NCBI GenBank assembly: GCA_030374765.1
Contig: JARGXX010000099.1
Coordinates: 248,001-312,000 of the forward strand
DNA from: Agarophyton chilense
Lineage: Eukaryota; Rhodophyta; Florideophyceae; Gracilariales; Gracilariaceae
Direction of reading: 5' to 3'
Length of the DNA: 64,000 nucleotides
The notes under the pieces are model-generated. The model was not told the origin of the DNA. It saw only the letters and a list, made by a program, of their open reading frames with translations, and ran no database searches. The position numbers were made by a program, and so were the translations under genes. This document shows, piece after piece, positions 18,837 to 28,469 of this stretch (positions are counted from its first letter, which is position 1; each line of letters starts with the position of its first letter).

Positions 18837-20540
18837 TTACTTTGGGTGCATACTGGGTGAAGCATGATACCAAACTGCATTCTGTGCAATATACGGAGCG
18901 GCGCTCGAAGATGTTGGCACATATCGTAGCGGAGCTAGCGTGGGCGTCGAAGACGCTTGTGGTTGCTGAAACGGCGCAGACTGATGTTGCACCATAAGCC
19001 CCCCATCTACTACACTGTTAGGGTAAACGTAGGTGGGATACATTGCCGTGCCCACTGTATGCAAACCGTTGTTCTGAGTGGGAGAAGCTTCCTTTGGCGC
19101 ACTTGCTCTGAAGGAAGTATCCATATTGTGCTTATCATCCAGTGTACTGAATTCCTTTTGACTCTCTACTTCTCTGGTGCTCTGGGCCTTCATCTCATCC
19201 GTGACCATCTTGGGGCTCTTTTCAGACATGTTGATGTCGTTATCGATTTTACGCAGATCATGCAATGAGGGCGGATTTTGATGGTCTAACATCGATGATT
19301 TGGTGAGCGGTGATTGGCGCAAACAATTTTCATCCACTTGCATGATTGGCGACTCCATGAGCGCGTTTTGTGGTAAATCTTGCGAGGCAACAGTCGGGTG
19401 CGAATCGGCCATGCGCCCGTTGGTTTGGTTTTGAAACCAGTCGCGAATGGCGTCAGGCGGCCTGTTGAGAAGCTGTGCCAGCCTCGAGATTGCATCTGGT
19501 GGTGGTGTGGAGTTGAGGACGGTTTGCGCGGCCTGTAACGCCAGAAACTCTGCCTTCGAAAATGGAGAGTGTGAAGGTGTGACTAGGAACTGGGGCTGTC
19601 TGTACTGATAGTATTGGTGGGGATCAAACGAATACGATATGTTGGCGGTAGGCGGCGTTTGTATGAGGGCGGCTTGCGGCACCGGTTGACATTGCTGCAC
19701 GTTAGGAACAAGGCTGGGAGGAAGCGTGGTGCGCCAGTCGGGCCTGGTGGGGTCGTGTGGAGGGGCGGACAGTTCGGTTGGACGCATGGATCGTAAAGCG
19801 GGTTGCCCGGCGTGTGACGGTAGGGACTGAGTGGATCTCAAGGAGATAGGAGAGCTGTTCGAACGCCTTCGTTTCTGGTCTTGCTTTCTACGGTGTTTGA
19901 ACCAGAGCTTAATCTGCTTGGGTGTGACGTCCTGCAACTGAGCTGCGAGCTGTTGAAGACGCTCTGCTGTGGGGTAGCGATCGGCGTCGAAGGCTGCTTG
20001 AAGAACGTCAAGTTGCTCTGGGGTGCGACGCGTGCGGTTGTACTGTGCCTTAAATTGGCCGAGACGGGTGAGATGCTCACGGCGATGCTGAAACCACTTT
20101 GATATCTGAGCGGTGGTGACGCCCAGTTGATGGGCCAGGAGGTTCTTCTTGTGGAGCTCCGGGTAGGGTTCCTCGTCAAATGCTTTGAGCAAGACGTCCT
20201 TCTGGGCGGGGGTGACGCGCCATTTGGAGTGGGTGGGCTGAGGAAGAGGGTGGGCAGACAGGGTGATGGGAGGGGCAGGCGGAACGGGGGTGAAGGTGAC
20301 GATGGGTTGAGCGGGGGAGGTGGAGAGGGCCGGTGTGGTAGGGCTGGCGGTAACGAGCAGGGCGGCGGCGCCAAGGGTTGGGGTGGAAGTGGTGGCTAGC
20401 GGCGAGGAGAGGTCGGGGGTGGTTGGGGGGAGCAATGAGGAAGGTTGGGAGGGAGGGGGGAGAAGAGGATGATGAGCAGGGTTGGAAAGCTTTGGGGGTT
20501 GAGGCTGGTGATGAGCCATGCGAAGAGGGACAGTCATGGA
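18837..20540 (-). CDS. Homeodomain protein with two clear and one weak homeodomain
   Basis: From the ATG at 20540 the protein has 567 residues; the frame is open upstream to 20834, but that part is Pro-rich and encoded by poly-C DNA. Residues 1-100 are Pro/Ser/Thr-rich. Homeodomain 1 (about 101-160) ends ISKWFQHRREHL and homeodomain 2 (about 166-225) ends IKLWFKHRRKQD. A weaker third homeodomain-like block (about 325-375) ends IRDWFQNQTNG. In the first two, the normally invariant Asn51 of WFxN is His. The third keeps Asn51 but lacks the two Arg after it. His51 is known from plant DDT/RLT-type homeodomains (WFCHRR). The rest is Gln/Pro/Ser-rich. A nuclear DNA-binding regulator is likely; the targets are unknown. 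Confidence 0.85.
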   Translation of the reverse strand, partial: SMTVPLRMAHHQPQPPKLSNPAHHPLLPPPSQPSSLLPPTTPDLSSPLATTSTPTLGAAALLVTASPTTPALSTSPAQPIVTFTPVPPAPPITLSAHPLPQPTHSKWRVTPAQKDVLLKAFDEEPYPELHKKNLLAHQLGVTTAQISKWFQHRREHLTRLGQFKAQYNRTRRTPEQLDVLQAAFDADRYPTAERLQQLAAQLQDVTPKQIKLWFKHRRKQDQKRRRSNSSPISLRSTQSLPSHAGQPALRSMRPTELSAPPHDPTRPDWRTTLPPSLVPNVQQCQPVPQAALIQTPPTANISYSFDPHQYYQYRQPQFLVTPSHSPFSKAEFLALQAAQTVLNSTPPPDAISRLAQLLNRPPDAIRDWFQNQTNGRMADSHPTVASQDLPQNALMESPIMQVDENCLRQSPLTKSSMLDHQNPPSLHDLRKIDNDINMSEKSPKMVTDEMKAQSTREVESQKEFSTLDDKHNMDTSFRASAPKEASPTQNNGLHTVGTAMYPTYVYPNSVVDGGLMVQHQSAPFQQPQASSTPTLAPLRYVPTSSSAAPYIAQNAVWYHASPSMHPK

Positions 20541-21425
20541 CGAGATGGGTGTGTGCGGTGTGGTTAGGGTGAGACAGGGGGTGGGATGTGTGGGGGTTGG
20601 TGGACGGCGAGAGCGGAATGGGGAGGGGAGGGGGGGGGGGGGGGGGGAGGAACGTTGGGTGGGGTATGAGCGGCAGATACGCTCTTGAAGGGAGGGGGAC
20701 GTATGCCGGAGACGCTTGCCGTGGGGGGGGGGGGGGTAGAGGAGGGGGCGAAGCGCGCGGCGCACGCGTGGTGTAAGTGGCGCGCGCGTCTGTTGACCGA
20801 GTGGCAGACGCAGGCAACGCGCACGCAGCGCCAATCTGCGCGAGCGCAGATTGTGGCGCTTCTATTTGACGCCGCCTGGCTGGACACCTTCGCTGCAAAT
20901 ATCGTGCATCCCGGGCGTTGGCTTTTTTTTTTTTTTTTTTTTTTTTTTCGGGAACTCTTTTATGTTTGTTTTTTTCGGTTCGGGATCTGGCGCTGGATTT
21001 TGTTTTTCGGCGCTGCGTGATTGGGGGTGCGTTGCGACGCGCCACGGCTGACAGTGCCACTTTTTGTAATGCGGCGGCTGATGATCTCGCCACGTCGCCC
21101 TCTCTCCCGCAGATTCGCGGCGGAAAGTTACAGTACAGCACGGCGCACAAGCTCTCGTGTTCACAACCTGCCCACGGTGTGTGGTGTAACTACCTTCGTA
21201 CGGCACCAACCTCGTTCCACGAAATGTGCACCAACGTGACGTGCCTCCGCCGCCGCTTCTCTGCGCTGCGCTATTCATCCCACATCATGCATCACACGCA
21301 TGCATGAATGCATGCATGAATGCATACTGCGTTACCACATACCCTTCGCATCTCCTATGCCCCCCGTTTCACGTTTAACAAAAGCCAATCCAGCCCTCCT
21401 TGCCGCCCCCCCCCCGATACACACG
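20541..21425. promoter_or_regulatory. Promoter/5' region of the homeodomain gene
   Basis: Contains, in order upstream of the start (minus orientation), G runs of 18 (20630-20647) and 14 (20723-20736) that read as poly-C in the 5' leader, and a 10-bp inverted repeat CAATCTGCGC / GCGCAGATTG (20832-20841 / 20844-20853) that includes a CCAAT box. Beyond these is a run of 26 T (20923-20948). Long poly(dA:dT) and poly(dG:dC) tracts exclude nucleosomes in many eukaryotes; that role is inferred here. The distal part is also the 3' flank of the membrane-protein gene. A (GCATGCATGAAT)n repeat lies at 21299-21325. Confidence 0.5.
21299..21325 (+). repeat. 12-bp simple tandem repeat
   Basis: About two and a quarter units of GCATGCATGAAT, just downstream of the membrane-protein gene's stop. 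Confidence 0.75.
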
Positions 21426-22718
21426 TCAGGCGCGCGAGCGCCCCACCCGACGCACACAAAATGTATTCCCCGCAACGCCTCGCACTACGTCATTGCTTTC
21501 CGCACCCGCCCTGCTCAACTGCTGCGCCGCGCACGCCACCGCATCCGCGTTGGAGCAAAACGCATTGTACCCTCGCCGCCCCCTGAGTAAAACCACCCAT
21601 ACCCATGCGACCGCCGCCGCCGTCGTCGTCATCACCAATACTCCCATAGCGCTCCCAAATGTAGCCGTGATCAACGTCACGTTCACTTCCGTCACGGATC
21701 GCGTGCCTATGAACCTTTGCGCCGTCCCATTCGTCTCCACCCGAAACATTGCTAGCCGTAGGATTGGCGTTAAAAATTGGCTTCCACGCAGTACAACGTC
21801 CGAAACAAACGCCATCGTCTGCAATAGTTCCGTATCGTGCGCCTTTTCAAGACGCAAAGCGCTCATCGCCAGAGATAGATCACCGTTGTCGGGCCGCACG
21901 AAGTACAGTATTTCTCCGTATCCGTCCGCTTCGTCGTTCATTCGAACCGACCCTGCGCAACGAAGCGTCCTGTAGTTGGAGCACCATAGCTCAGTAATGC
22001 GGAAAGAGCAATTGCCTAGAGAAACGTCCCCTGAGAACGGAATCTGCGTCAACTTCTTGCCCTCTACTTTTCTGAAGTCCACTCCCACCGTTTTAAATCC
22101 CAAATCACACTCTTCAAACGAAATTCGCTTCCTTCGCGTTCGCCGTGTCACTAACACTTCGCTCTTGAATTCCGGTTCCCACAGGCATGTATAATTGGAG
22201 AACTTCTCACCTCGAGGCCATTGAATACTTTCCAAGTCATGTAGTTCGTTTGTGCGCCCATAGACAATGGTTTTACTAACCCCAGGCTCAGAGCATCCGG
22301 GTTCCGCTAGTAGCAAAACCGTGGCAGAAACCTGTGACGCATCCGGCGAAACATGCTCTCGATAATTCACGTACGAGCCTGCAGTCGCCGCGACCACTTT
22401 GTTTCTCACCTGTATGGATTCATACACAGGTACGCTTGTTCCCGAAAAAGCGAATCCGCCGGCTGTGCACAAAATTATGAATGCCGCTCCCAGCAGAGCT
22501 GCACAAATAGAATACCCATGAGAAGCCAAGCCGATGTCTACCAGCACGGAGAGCCTGGTTGGTTTCAGATGTAGTGGCTTGCGGGCATCGTATAGTGTGT
22601 GGAGGTTGTGACAGCCAAGCAGAATACGAAGCATGCGAATTAGTACCAGCGTAAGAATGACTTCAAGCACACTGTATATGCCGTTGACAACATTGGCATG
22701 AGCATTTAGTACAGCCAT
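21426..22718 (-). CDS. Three-helix membrane protein with large Cys-containing loop
   Basis: 430 residues. There are two hydrophobic segments near the N-terminus (about 14-34, including VLEVILTLVLIRML, and about 69-92, including ALLGAAFIILCTAGG) and one near the C-terminus (about 345-372, including VMTTTAAAVAWVWVVLL). Between them lies a loop of about 250 residues with several cysteines and Asn-X-Ser/Thr sites (NYTC, NCS, NGT), suggesting a lumenal or extracellular disulfide-bonded domain. A cluster of basic residues RRTRRKR sits inside the loop. The C-terminal tail is basic. No family is recognised; a surface or endomembrane protein is the most that can be said. The frame is intact and ends 885 bp upstream of the homeodomain gene's start, in the same orientation. 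Confidence 0.7.
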   Translation of the reverse strand: MAVLNAHANVVNGIYSVLEVILTLVLIRMLRILLGCHNLHTLYDARKPLHLKPTRLSVLVDIGLASHGYSICAALLGAAFIILCTAGGFAFSGTSVPVYESIQVRNKVVAATAGSYVNYREHVSPDASQVSATVLLLAEPGCSEPGVSKTIVYGRTNELHDLESIQWPRGEKFSNYTCLWEPEFKSEVLVTRRTRRKRISFEECDLGFKTVGVDFRKVEGKKLTQIPFSGDVSLGNCSFRITELWCSNYRTLRCAGSVRMNDEADGYGEILYFVRPDNGDLSLAMSALRLEKAHDTELLQTMAFVSDVVLRGSQFLTPILRLAMFRVETNGTAQRFIGTRSVTEVNVTLITATFGSAMGVLVMTTTAAAVAWVWVVLLRGRRGYNAFCSNADAVACAAQQLSRAGAESNDVVRGVAGNTFCVRRVGRSRA

Positions 22719-22969
22719 TGAACGGTAGGCGCTTCTATCTGTCCAGACAGAGGGCTGCTACGGTTGTCTTCAAACTTTCTGTCTGATCCCCCTTTTCAAC
22801 AGATGAGCTCTTGCCAATCCTCCGAGCAAGTGCCCAATTGACACGACGTCACCGAAGTGAAACAGGCGATTCATCAGAACCCTACAGCTGGTTTGTATCG
22901 CAGCATCATAGAGTGCCTCTAATGGCTTCCTGAGTATCACGGGAAGACTCTAGTGTCTTTACGACCACT
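22719..22969. other. Spacer before piggyBac copy 2
   Basis: 250 bases, presumably the promoter of the membrane-protein gene. No motif stood out. Confidence 0.4.
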
Positions 22970-24495
22970 GGCCTCATATGAGGCCAAAATTACAACATCG
23001 ATAAATTTTGTAAACTTTGTCAATTTCCTTAAATTTTTGTGCCTAGTCGTCGTCAACACTCTCTTCTTCTCTGGCGTTAACCTCAAAGATCACGAACGAT
23101 CGTCCATAACCCGTAAACAACATCATCTTTACTTCATTCTTTCATAATATATCAAATATGTCATCATCTATAGATCCTCGACGTGTAGTGGGAAATAGAG
23201 TAAACACCCGCGCGCGTCTCGTTACATCAGAGAGCGACTGTAAGCACTTTTTTGGCACGCCATACAAAACGAAACTGGTCAGCTGAATTGATGCAAAATT
23301 GGACGTTGTTGTCAATAATAATTGTAAACAAATTTTTATCACCATAAACTTCCAGCTATCTAGTCGCAAGAAAGTGTGCACTCTCAAATTTTGCATTGTG
23401 AAAGCCAATAGTTATGTCATGGTTCAGAAAACTGATGACGAAGCCATAAAGTCGAGAATCGGGATGAATTGTGCTTCTTTTACTAACGAAGATTTGAACA
23501 ATGAAGAGCAGCCTAATGTCACGAATGGAGATAAAATTCACACAATAAATACGTCTAGCCGCCTACTGTGATAAAAACGGTCACACAAGACAGCTTTTTG
23601 GAAGTTAAGTCGACGAAAAGAACAACGGAAAATGCATCTTTGACTTTGATTGGTCGAGTTCAAATTCATAAATGGAAAGTCACTTAACCTGTTGAAGATA
23701 TTACCCCGGCTTTCTATGCACCCTCGGGGCTCTCTGGCTACGATTTATTTATTAAGATGTTCCCTGTAGCTCATTTGGAAAAAAAATTCCGATCTACTAA
23801 CTCTCGACTGGAAGGTGAAGGTTTAAAGCAGACTACATGAGATGAAAGTTTGATGTTTTCCGGGTTGATGGTGTTAGTGACACGCTTTGAGTTTTCAAAT
23901 AGAAGTTCAATTTGGTCTAAAGACACGTTTTCTAAGTATATTGACTCTCTGCAGCTCGGGAAGATCATGTCACGCTATCGGTTCGAACATATACGGCAAT
24001 GTATCGTTTTCAGTTGCTTTGGAAACGATCAGAAATCAGAGGAGTCGAGATGATCATGCGTTTCTGACTTTTTGAAAGCTATAAATGACCATCGAAACAC
24101 TTTCGTAACTCCGTCACCTACTTTTTGCGTGGACAAAAGTATGTCACGTTTATATGGAATCGGGGGAAACGGGTTTGAAATTATAGTCCCTCACAACATG
24201 GATCCTGATAGGAAACCTGAAAAGGGTTGTGAATTAAACACAGTGTTATGTGGAAGGAGTGTAATTTTTCTCAAAATGTAAATCCGAATGGGACCTATTG
24301 AACCAGATGTGGAGCTTTATGAATCGTAAAAAGCTCACGGAACAGTTGTTATAATGAGACCTGTTTAAAATTGTTCGCAACTGATCGAATTGATTGTAAA
24401 GACTTATATTCTGCATCTCTTGAAACAGTCGAAAAACTTTTAAAAAGAGGAAGCTATTTATTGGGGTTGTAAAAACAGCCACCAGAAGGTTTTCA

Positions 24496-25014
24496 ATGAA
24501 ACATTTTTCCGAACTTTTGATGACGGCACGAGGCCAGCACGTGTCAATGGTCGCGAAAGTACCTCAATTGGATCGGAAGATTATATATGTGCTCTGGGTG
24601 GACCGTGAGGGAAGATATTTCATCAGCACTTGTAGCAGTCCCCAACCAGGAACTCCCATTTCTCGTGAAAGATGGAACACAACTGATGGAATAGCAAAGA
24701 AAGTTCCGCTTTCTATTTCTATTCCAGAGGTTTTCGAGGAGTACTATTCTTGTTGTGCAAGAATTGATAGGCAAAATAGATCACGTCAATATGATCTGAA
24801 TATGGAGAAGAAGTCCGAAGTAAAAGAATGGTCTTTTGGATTGAATACTTCGTTGCTAGCAATGTGCTTGGTTGATGCCAGGAATCCCTACAAGGGTGCA
24901 TACGGGATGACATTGAATCATAATTTTTATTGTAGTCTCGCAGGCGGATTATTATATAACAACTGGGATGCTATTCGAAACATGAAAAAAAATGTAAGGA
25001 GAAAGATGAAATAG
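24496..25014 (+). pseudogene. piggyBac transposase, C-terminal part
   Basis: 172 open codons matching the later part of DDE_Tnp_1_7: a beta-rich segment (HVSMVAKVPQLDRKIIYVLWVD, with the IYVLW motif), then DLNMEKKSEVKEWSFGLNTSLLAMCLVDARNPYKG, which corresponds to the conserved C-terminal helices. The frame continues with decay for about 25 further codons in another register. The N-terminal and catalytic parts lie upstream in different frames (23.3-24.3 kb). Copy 1 at 1-300 is the homologous segment. Function is lost. Confidence 0.7.
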
Positions 25015-25134
25015 AAAACCCATATATGGCTTGTACTGGAAATCATTTATCCAAGACCAATCGGAAACGAAGGAAAGTTAATGGTTCCTTAACTTCTTAA
25101 ACATATCAAGGGCGATGCAAACTCTGCAATACTA

Positions 25135-25329
25135 CTAACAAATGAAATTTTGTTTGTTCAGAAGGCAAAAAGTAAAATGATATGGATGTTTATATATGTC
25201 ACAGCGGAACCAGTCGTGATTGTTTAATAGATCATCTGCGTGACATTCATCACATTTTAGGCAACATTTAGTCAGCAACATTGATAAACGTGTGTCAACA
25301 TGAGTTTTTAAGGCGTTTAATAGAGGCAT
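25135..25329 (-). CDS. Small antisense Cys/His-rich frame in piggyBac copy 2
   Basis: 64 codons, antisense and tail-to-tail with the transposase. It contains CCLKCDEC, LLNNHDWFRC, IYKHPYHFTFC and LLNKQNFIC. Position and spacing of Cys/His match the antisense frame of copy 1 (327-494), about two thirds identical. The WFRCxxY...PYH...C half is spaced like the C-terminal finger of piggyBac transposases, here on the wrong strand. A tRNA-derived A/B-box segment lies upstream of it on the same strand (25553-25615). Possible readings are an inverted finger exon, an independent small gene with its own promoter, or a relic of an older inserted element. Confidence 0.45.
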   Translation of the reverse strand: MPLLNALKTHVDTRLSMLLTKCCLKCDECHADDLLNNHDWFRCDIYKHPYHFTFCLLNKQNFIC

Positions 25330-25552
25330 TTTTAAAAAGCATAAAACAGAAGTTCAAATTACCTTAAGCCCCCTACTAATTCAATCCGGGTTATTCAACT
25401 TTCTAGATACATAATGGTCTATGACGAAACAATCCCTTTGGAAGATGTCACTTTATTCTGTCTGCTGTTCAAGAAAACGCAAATGCGTTCTTAGACCATA
25501 ATAATTTTTAGAATTAGTCGAGCTCTCGTAGGAGTTTTCGGGATACACTGAA

Positions 25553-25615
25553 CTCAGCGAGGTTTGAACCCTGTGTTTATCAGTCTCCGAGCGGTCGTGA
25601 AACCACTGAGCTGCT
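25553..25615 (-). repeat. tRNA-derived segment (SINE-like) in piggyBac copy 2
   Basis: On the minus strand CAGCTCAGTGG (25613-25603) fits the Pol III A box and GGTTCAAACC (25570-25561) the B box, 33 bases apart, as in tRNAs. A CTGATAA heptamer between them is placed like an anticodon loop. Flanking stems do not pair, so it is not a working tRNA gene. The same segment sits at the same relative place in copy 1 (728-792), so it was part of the ancestral transposon or inserted before the copies separated. Confidence 0.55.
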
Positions 25616-25748
25616 GTTACTAAATAAAACTGTCTAAAGAATGTACTTTAAAGCAGGGGAAACATGGTTAGAAAATTAGTTTTTTACTTAGAAAATGCAA
25701 TGCGCCGCTGCAGTATGGAAACCAGCGATTCTTACTAATTTTTTGGGA

Positions 25749-25886
25749 CTCATATGAGGCCATAATTACAACATTGATAGATTTTGTAATCTTTATCAAT
25801 AATATTAAATTTTTGGGCTTACGTGTTGTCAACACCCTCATCTTTTCTGCCGTCAGCCTCCGACACCATAAAAGATCTTTCATAAC
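25749..25886 (+). mobile_element. Left end of a further piggyBac copy, in tandem
   Basis: From the terminus at 25749 the sequence repeats, in the same orientation, the left end of copy 2 (about 22973-23115): the palindrome, then ATTACAACAT, an AT-rich stretch, and GTCGTCAACAC / TTGTCAACACC. It stops where the LTR of element A begins at about 25887. So two copies lie head to tail and the second was interrupted by A. Confidence 0.65.
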
Positions 25887-26331
25887 TGTAAAGGAGCAAC
25901 GATAACGGTTGAGCCTTGTAAGCCCCCGGGGACTGGGTATCTTACAGACGACACGTGGACGGGCTGACCTCAGCTGGGCTCATTCAGATTATTATTATTT
26001 TTTATTTACTGTAATAGATTAGCAATACAGTGCCAGGGATATCGCAGCGCTTGGCCATTGTCATTTTCTTGGCTCGAGTGACGCTTCTCCCTTAGAGTAA
26101 GGTAGACACCGTTAGGATACTAAAATACCCCCTTTAGTACATTAGTTCTACCAATTGGTCTTCAATCCATCGTTTCAGTAGCTCCAACCTGTAGGACTAC
26201 GCAGTAAATGCTATCCCATTGCACCAAGTACTCTGGGAGTGTCGCCGTTAAGGATTCGAAGCTTAGGACCCGCTCTACCACGCTACCACCTGTCGAGACC
26301 AGTACGCTGGCCCACCGGTCATTGCATTACA
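25887..26331 (+). repeat. LTR of element A (5')
   Basis: About 445 bp, starting TGTAAAGGAGCAACG and ending ATTACA. It is recognised by a diverged inverted copy at 44396-44821 and by the primer site directly after it. The terminal GAGCAACG is shared with the LTRs of B, D and E. Its antisense strand carries a tRNA-like T-loop motif (see findings). Confidence 0.7.
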
Positions 26332-26334
26332 TTT

Positions 26335-26352
26335 TGGTCTCCCGACTTAGAA
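26335..26352 (+). promoter_or_regulatory. Candidate primer-binding site, element A
   Basis: TGGTCTCCCGACTTAGAA begins 3 bases after the LTR. The identical 18-mer follows the 5' LTR in B (29339-29356) and, on the minus strand, in D (62134-62151). A TGG start complementary to a tRNA CCA end is expected for reverse-transcription priming. Confidence 0.7.
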
Positions 26353-28400
26353 TCCCTTTGGAATAATTGAACAGACCACTGGAACGAAGAATTATCCGGA
26401 TTCTAACCTTTGGTTTAATTCCCCAACGGACTAGAAGTACAAAAGAAACCGCCATCATGGACGCAGGAAACACACCTAACCGAACAGACCATAGGACTCC
26501 CACGGCAGGAACAGCTGCCACTGAAACGCCGACTATGTCGCCTGAACCTCAGGTTGATAATGTTAGCGACCGCAGGAATACGAGCAGCCAGCCGCAAGGA
26601 GTACTGACTCCCAATGACGACCCTGAAAGGATTCCCCGAGAACCAACGGTAGCAGCGCGTTTACGAGAACGTCTCACCAGGGCCACCGCTAGGCCAGGAA
26701 TACCACAAAAGGAACCCCGTAAGACCGAAGGAATTAGAGAGAATATTCCCCCAGGGCTTGCCGACCTTCTTTGGCCCCTTCTCCGTGAGCTCTGCTCAGC
26801 CCACGTGGTTTCTATTGTGAACATGCGACTCGCTACGGCGATCGCTGACCATACGGATTACCTCAGTGCGCAAATCGTCTCCAAGGTCATGGCGTCTGAG
26901 CTATTCATATAATGCCTCCTTCAGGCCGTTCAAGGAGCAGTCACCAGCCAGTCAGGCAACGCGGTACCTACGACCACTCCTCAAGTCAACCATCCGGCTT
27001 CCATATGGCAACCTTTTACCGAACCCCCAGGAGGCGCGGTATTACCCGCCCCTCGCCGGAACATTATCGGGAAAATCCAATGGAAGGACAATCTAGGAGT
27101 AGAAGAGAGGCTCCCCGTCTAGAAGAGAGACAGAATGCCCTACTCAAAGGACAATAAGAGATACAGCGACCTCGGGGCTCCATCGGATCTGATAGAGAGA
27201 TCGATACTTCAGGTCCCTATTCCGCTGGAAAGAAAAGAAGTAATCGCAGGAGAAAGAAGAAGAGAAGGACCAAACGAAGAGACCATTCGGACACGAGTGA
27301 TTCCGATTCGGCCTCGACCGAAACGACCGACTCGAAGTGGATGAGGCTGCCGATCGAGGCCTCAAACCACTGACAACCACAAACGAGCTTTTCCTTAAGG
27401 TTCAAGACTACCGTAATTACCGGCTGGCTGACAGGTCTCCGAAGAATTCTGGTTCGGTGGCTCTAAGAGTCGCCAATTGGGCCAAACGGATGCAACGAAC
27501 CATTACGGACAAGTTCTCCCGTTCAGATCCCATTGCTGTCCTTATGTTTCTCAGTTTGTTCCGTACGGTTTGTGATCAAAACGGTGTCCACGAGAGCGCC
27601 TCTCTGTACCTTTTCCAATTCTTCCTTACAGGACAGGCACGTGATCGAGTGGTTTCGTAGATATCTGGCACAACTGACCTAGTGGATGCTCAAGACCGTG
27701 AGCTCCTCAGGTCATACCCTCAGGTTGTTCATTACCTCTTGGAAACTTACGCCATGGATGATGTTATAATGGATGCCCACCAGGAAGTAATCTCCTTTAG
27801 GCAGAGCTCCAACATGACCAAATCGGCTTTCGCAGAGGACCTATGGAAGAAGGCTTACTGTAGAGCAACGCATGCGCGTATAACCGGTCGGGGCACCATT
27901 CATATGGCGTCCGATATATCGGGGACCACGTTGGTGAATTTATGAGTAATATTAGTTTTTAGTATTTTAGACGTGTTAGAAGGTAATTTAGTTAAATCTC
28001 TACAGTAGCACCGTAGTGGACGGATGGAGGTGCAAGGCTGGAGGTACACGCATGATACGTGTATAGACCAGGATTGGTTTGCACTACTACAGTCTACACG
28101 TGTATTTCACTGTCTAGAATAAACTTAAGCGATGCCTTCAACGCCATCGCTACCACCAAGAAAATGGTAACAGAGTGCTCGGCTCTAGATAATGTCGCCT
28201 ACGCGAGTCTCTGTCTCTTCACGGGAGGAACTGCGACCGGTTTAGCTAATCTATCCCCTCGGGAAGCTCAGGCGTTCGTCAGTGTTCTCGGAATGCTAGT
28301 TCAGTGGTCAAAAAAGGACGAATTGAAATGACCGAAAAACCCGTGGATTTATCCAAATTTGGAGTTGTTAATTTCCGAAAATATTTTCATTCGTTCATTA

Positions 28401-28432
28401 GTGCTAGTTTGTATGTGAAGGAAAACTAGCAC
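28401..28432. repeat. Subterminal 10-bp hairpin of the KDZ-like element
   Basis: GTGCTAGTTT (28401-28410) and AAACTAGCAC (28423-28432) are exact complements around a 12-base loop, about 120 bp inside the left terminal repeat. Confidence 0.6.
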
Positions 28433-28469
28433 ATATCTGCAGTTTTTCAAGTTTTGATGGAGGTAAAAC

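Larger units (their letters stand above)
22970..25761 (+). mobile_element. piggyBac-type DNA transposon fossil, copy 2
   Basis: Bounded by GGCCTCATATGAGGCC (22970-22985, a perfect palindrome) on the left and CTCATATGAGGCC (25749-25761) on the right. The plus strand carries scattered DDE_Tnp_1_7 pieces in the right order: an N-terminal domain (LFIKMFPVAHLEKKF; IMSRYRFEHIRQCIVF), the catalytic-region signature VDKSMSRLYGIGGNGFEI with KPEKGCE (24.13-24.23 kb), and a long C-terminal frame (24496-25014). Several stops and frame changes separate them, so the element is dead. The 3' part carries an antisense Cys/His frame and a tRNA-derived segment. No TTAA duplication was seen. Confidence 0.75.
25887..27858 (+). 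mobile_element. Ty3/Gypsy element A, left part (LTR, primer site, gag)
   Basis: Fossil LTR retrotransposon of the same broad group as B and D. Parts: 5' LTR 25887-26331, candidate primer-binding site 26335-26352, and a Gag region from about 26.45 kb to the break point, recognised by similarity of its DYRNYRL ... IAVLMFL ... FFLTGQARD block to the Gag of B. It is interrupted at 27858 by the solo LTR E. Gag similarity resumes at 43500 after the nest. It is old and broken, with several breaks in gag and most of pol missing. Confidence 0.7.

Noticed and set aside
20541-20834. N-terminal extension of the homeodomain protein
   Set aside because: It is encoded by poly-C and low-complexity DNA; the ATG at 20540 begins sequence with more even composition.
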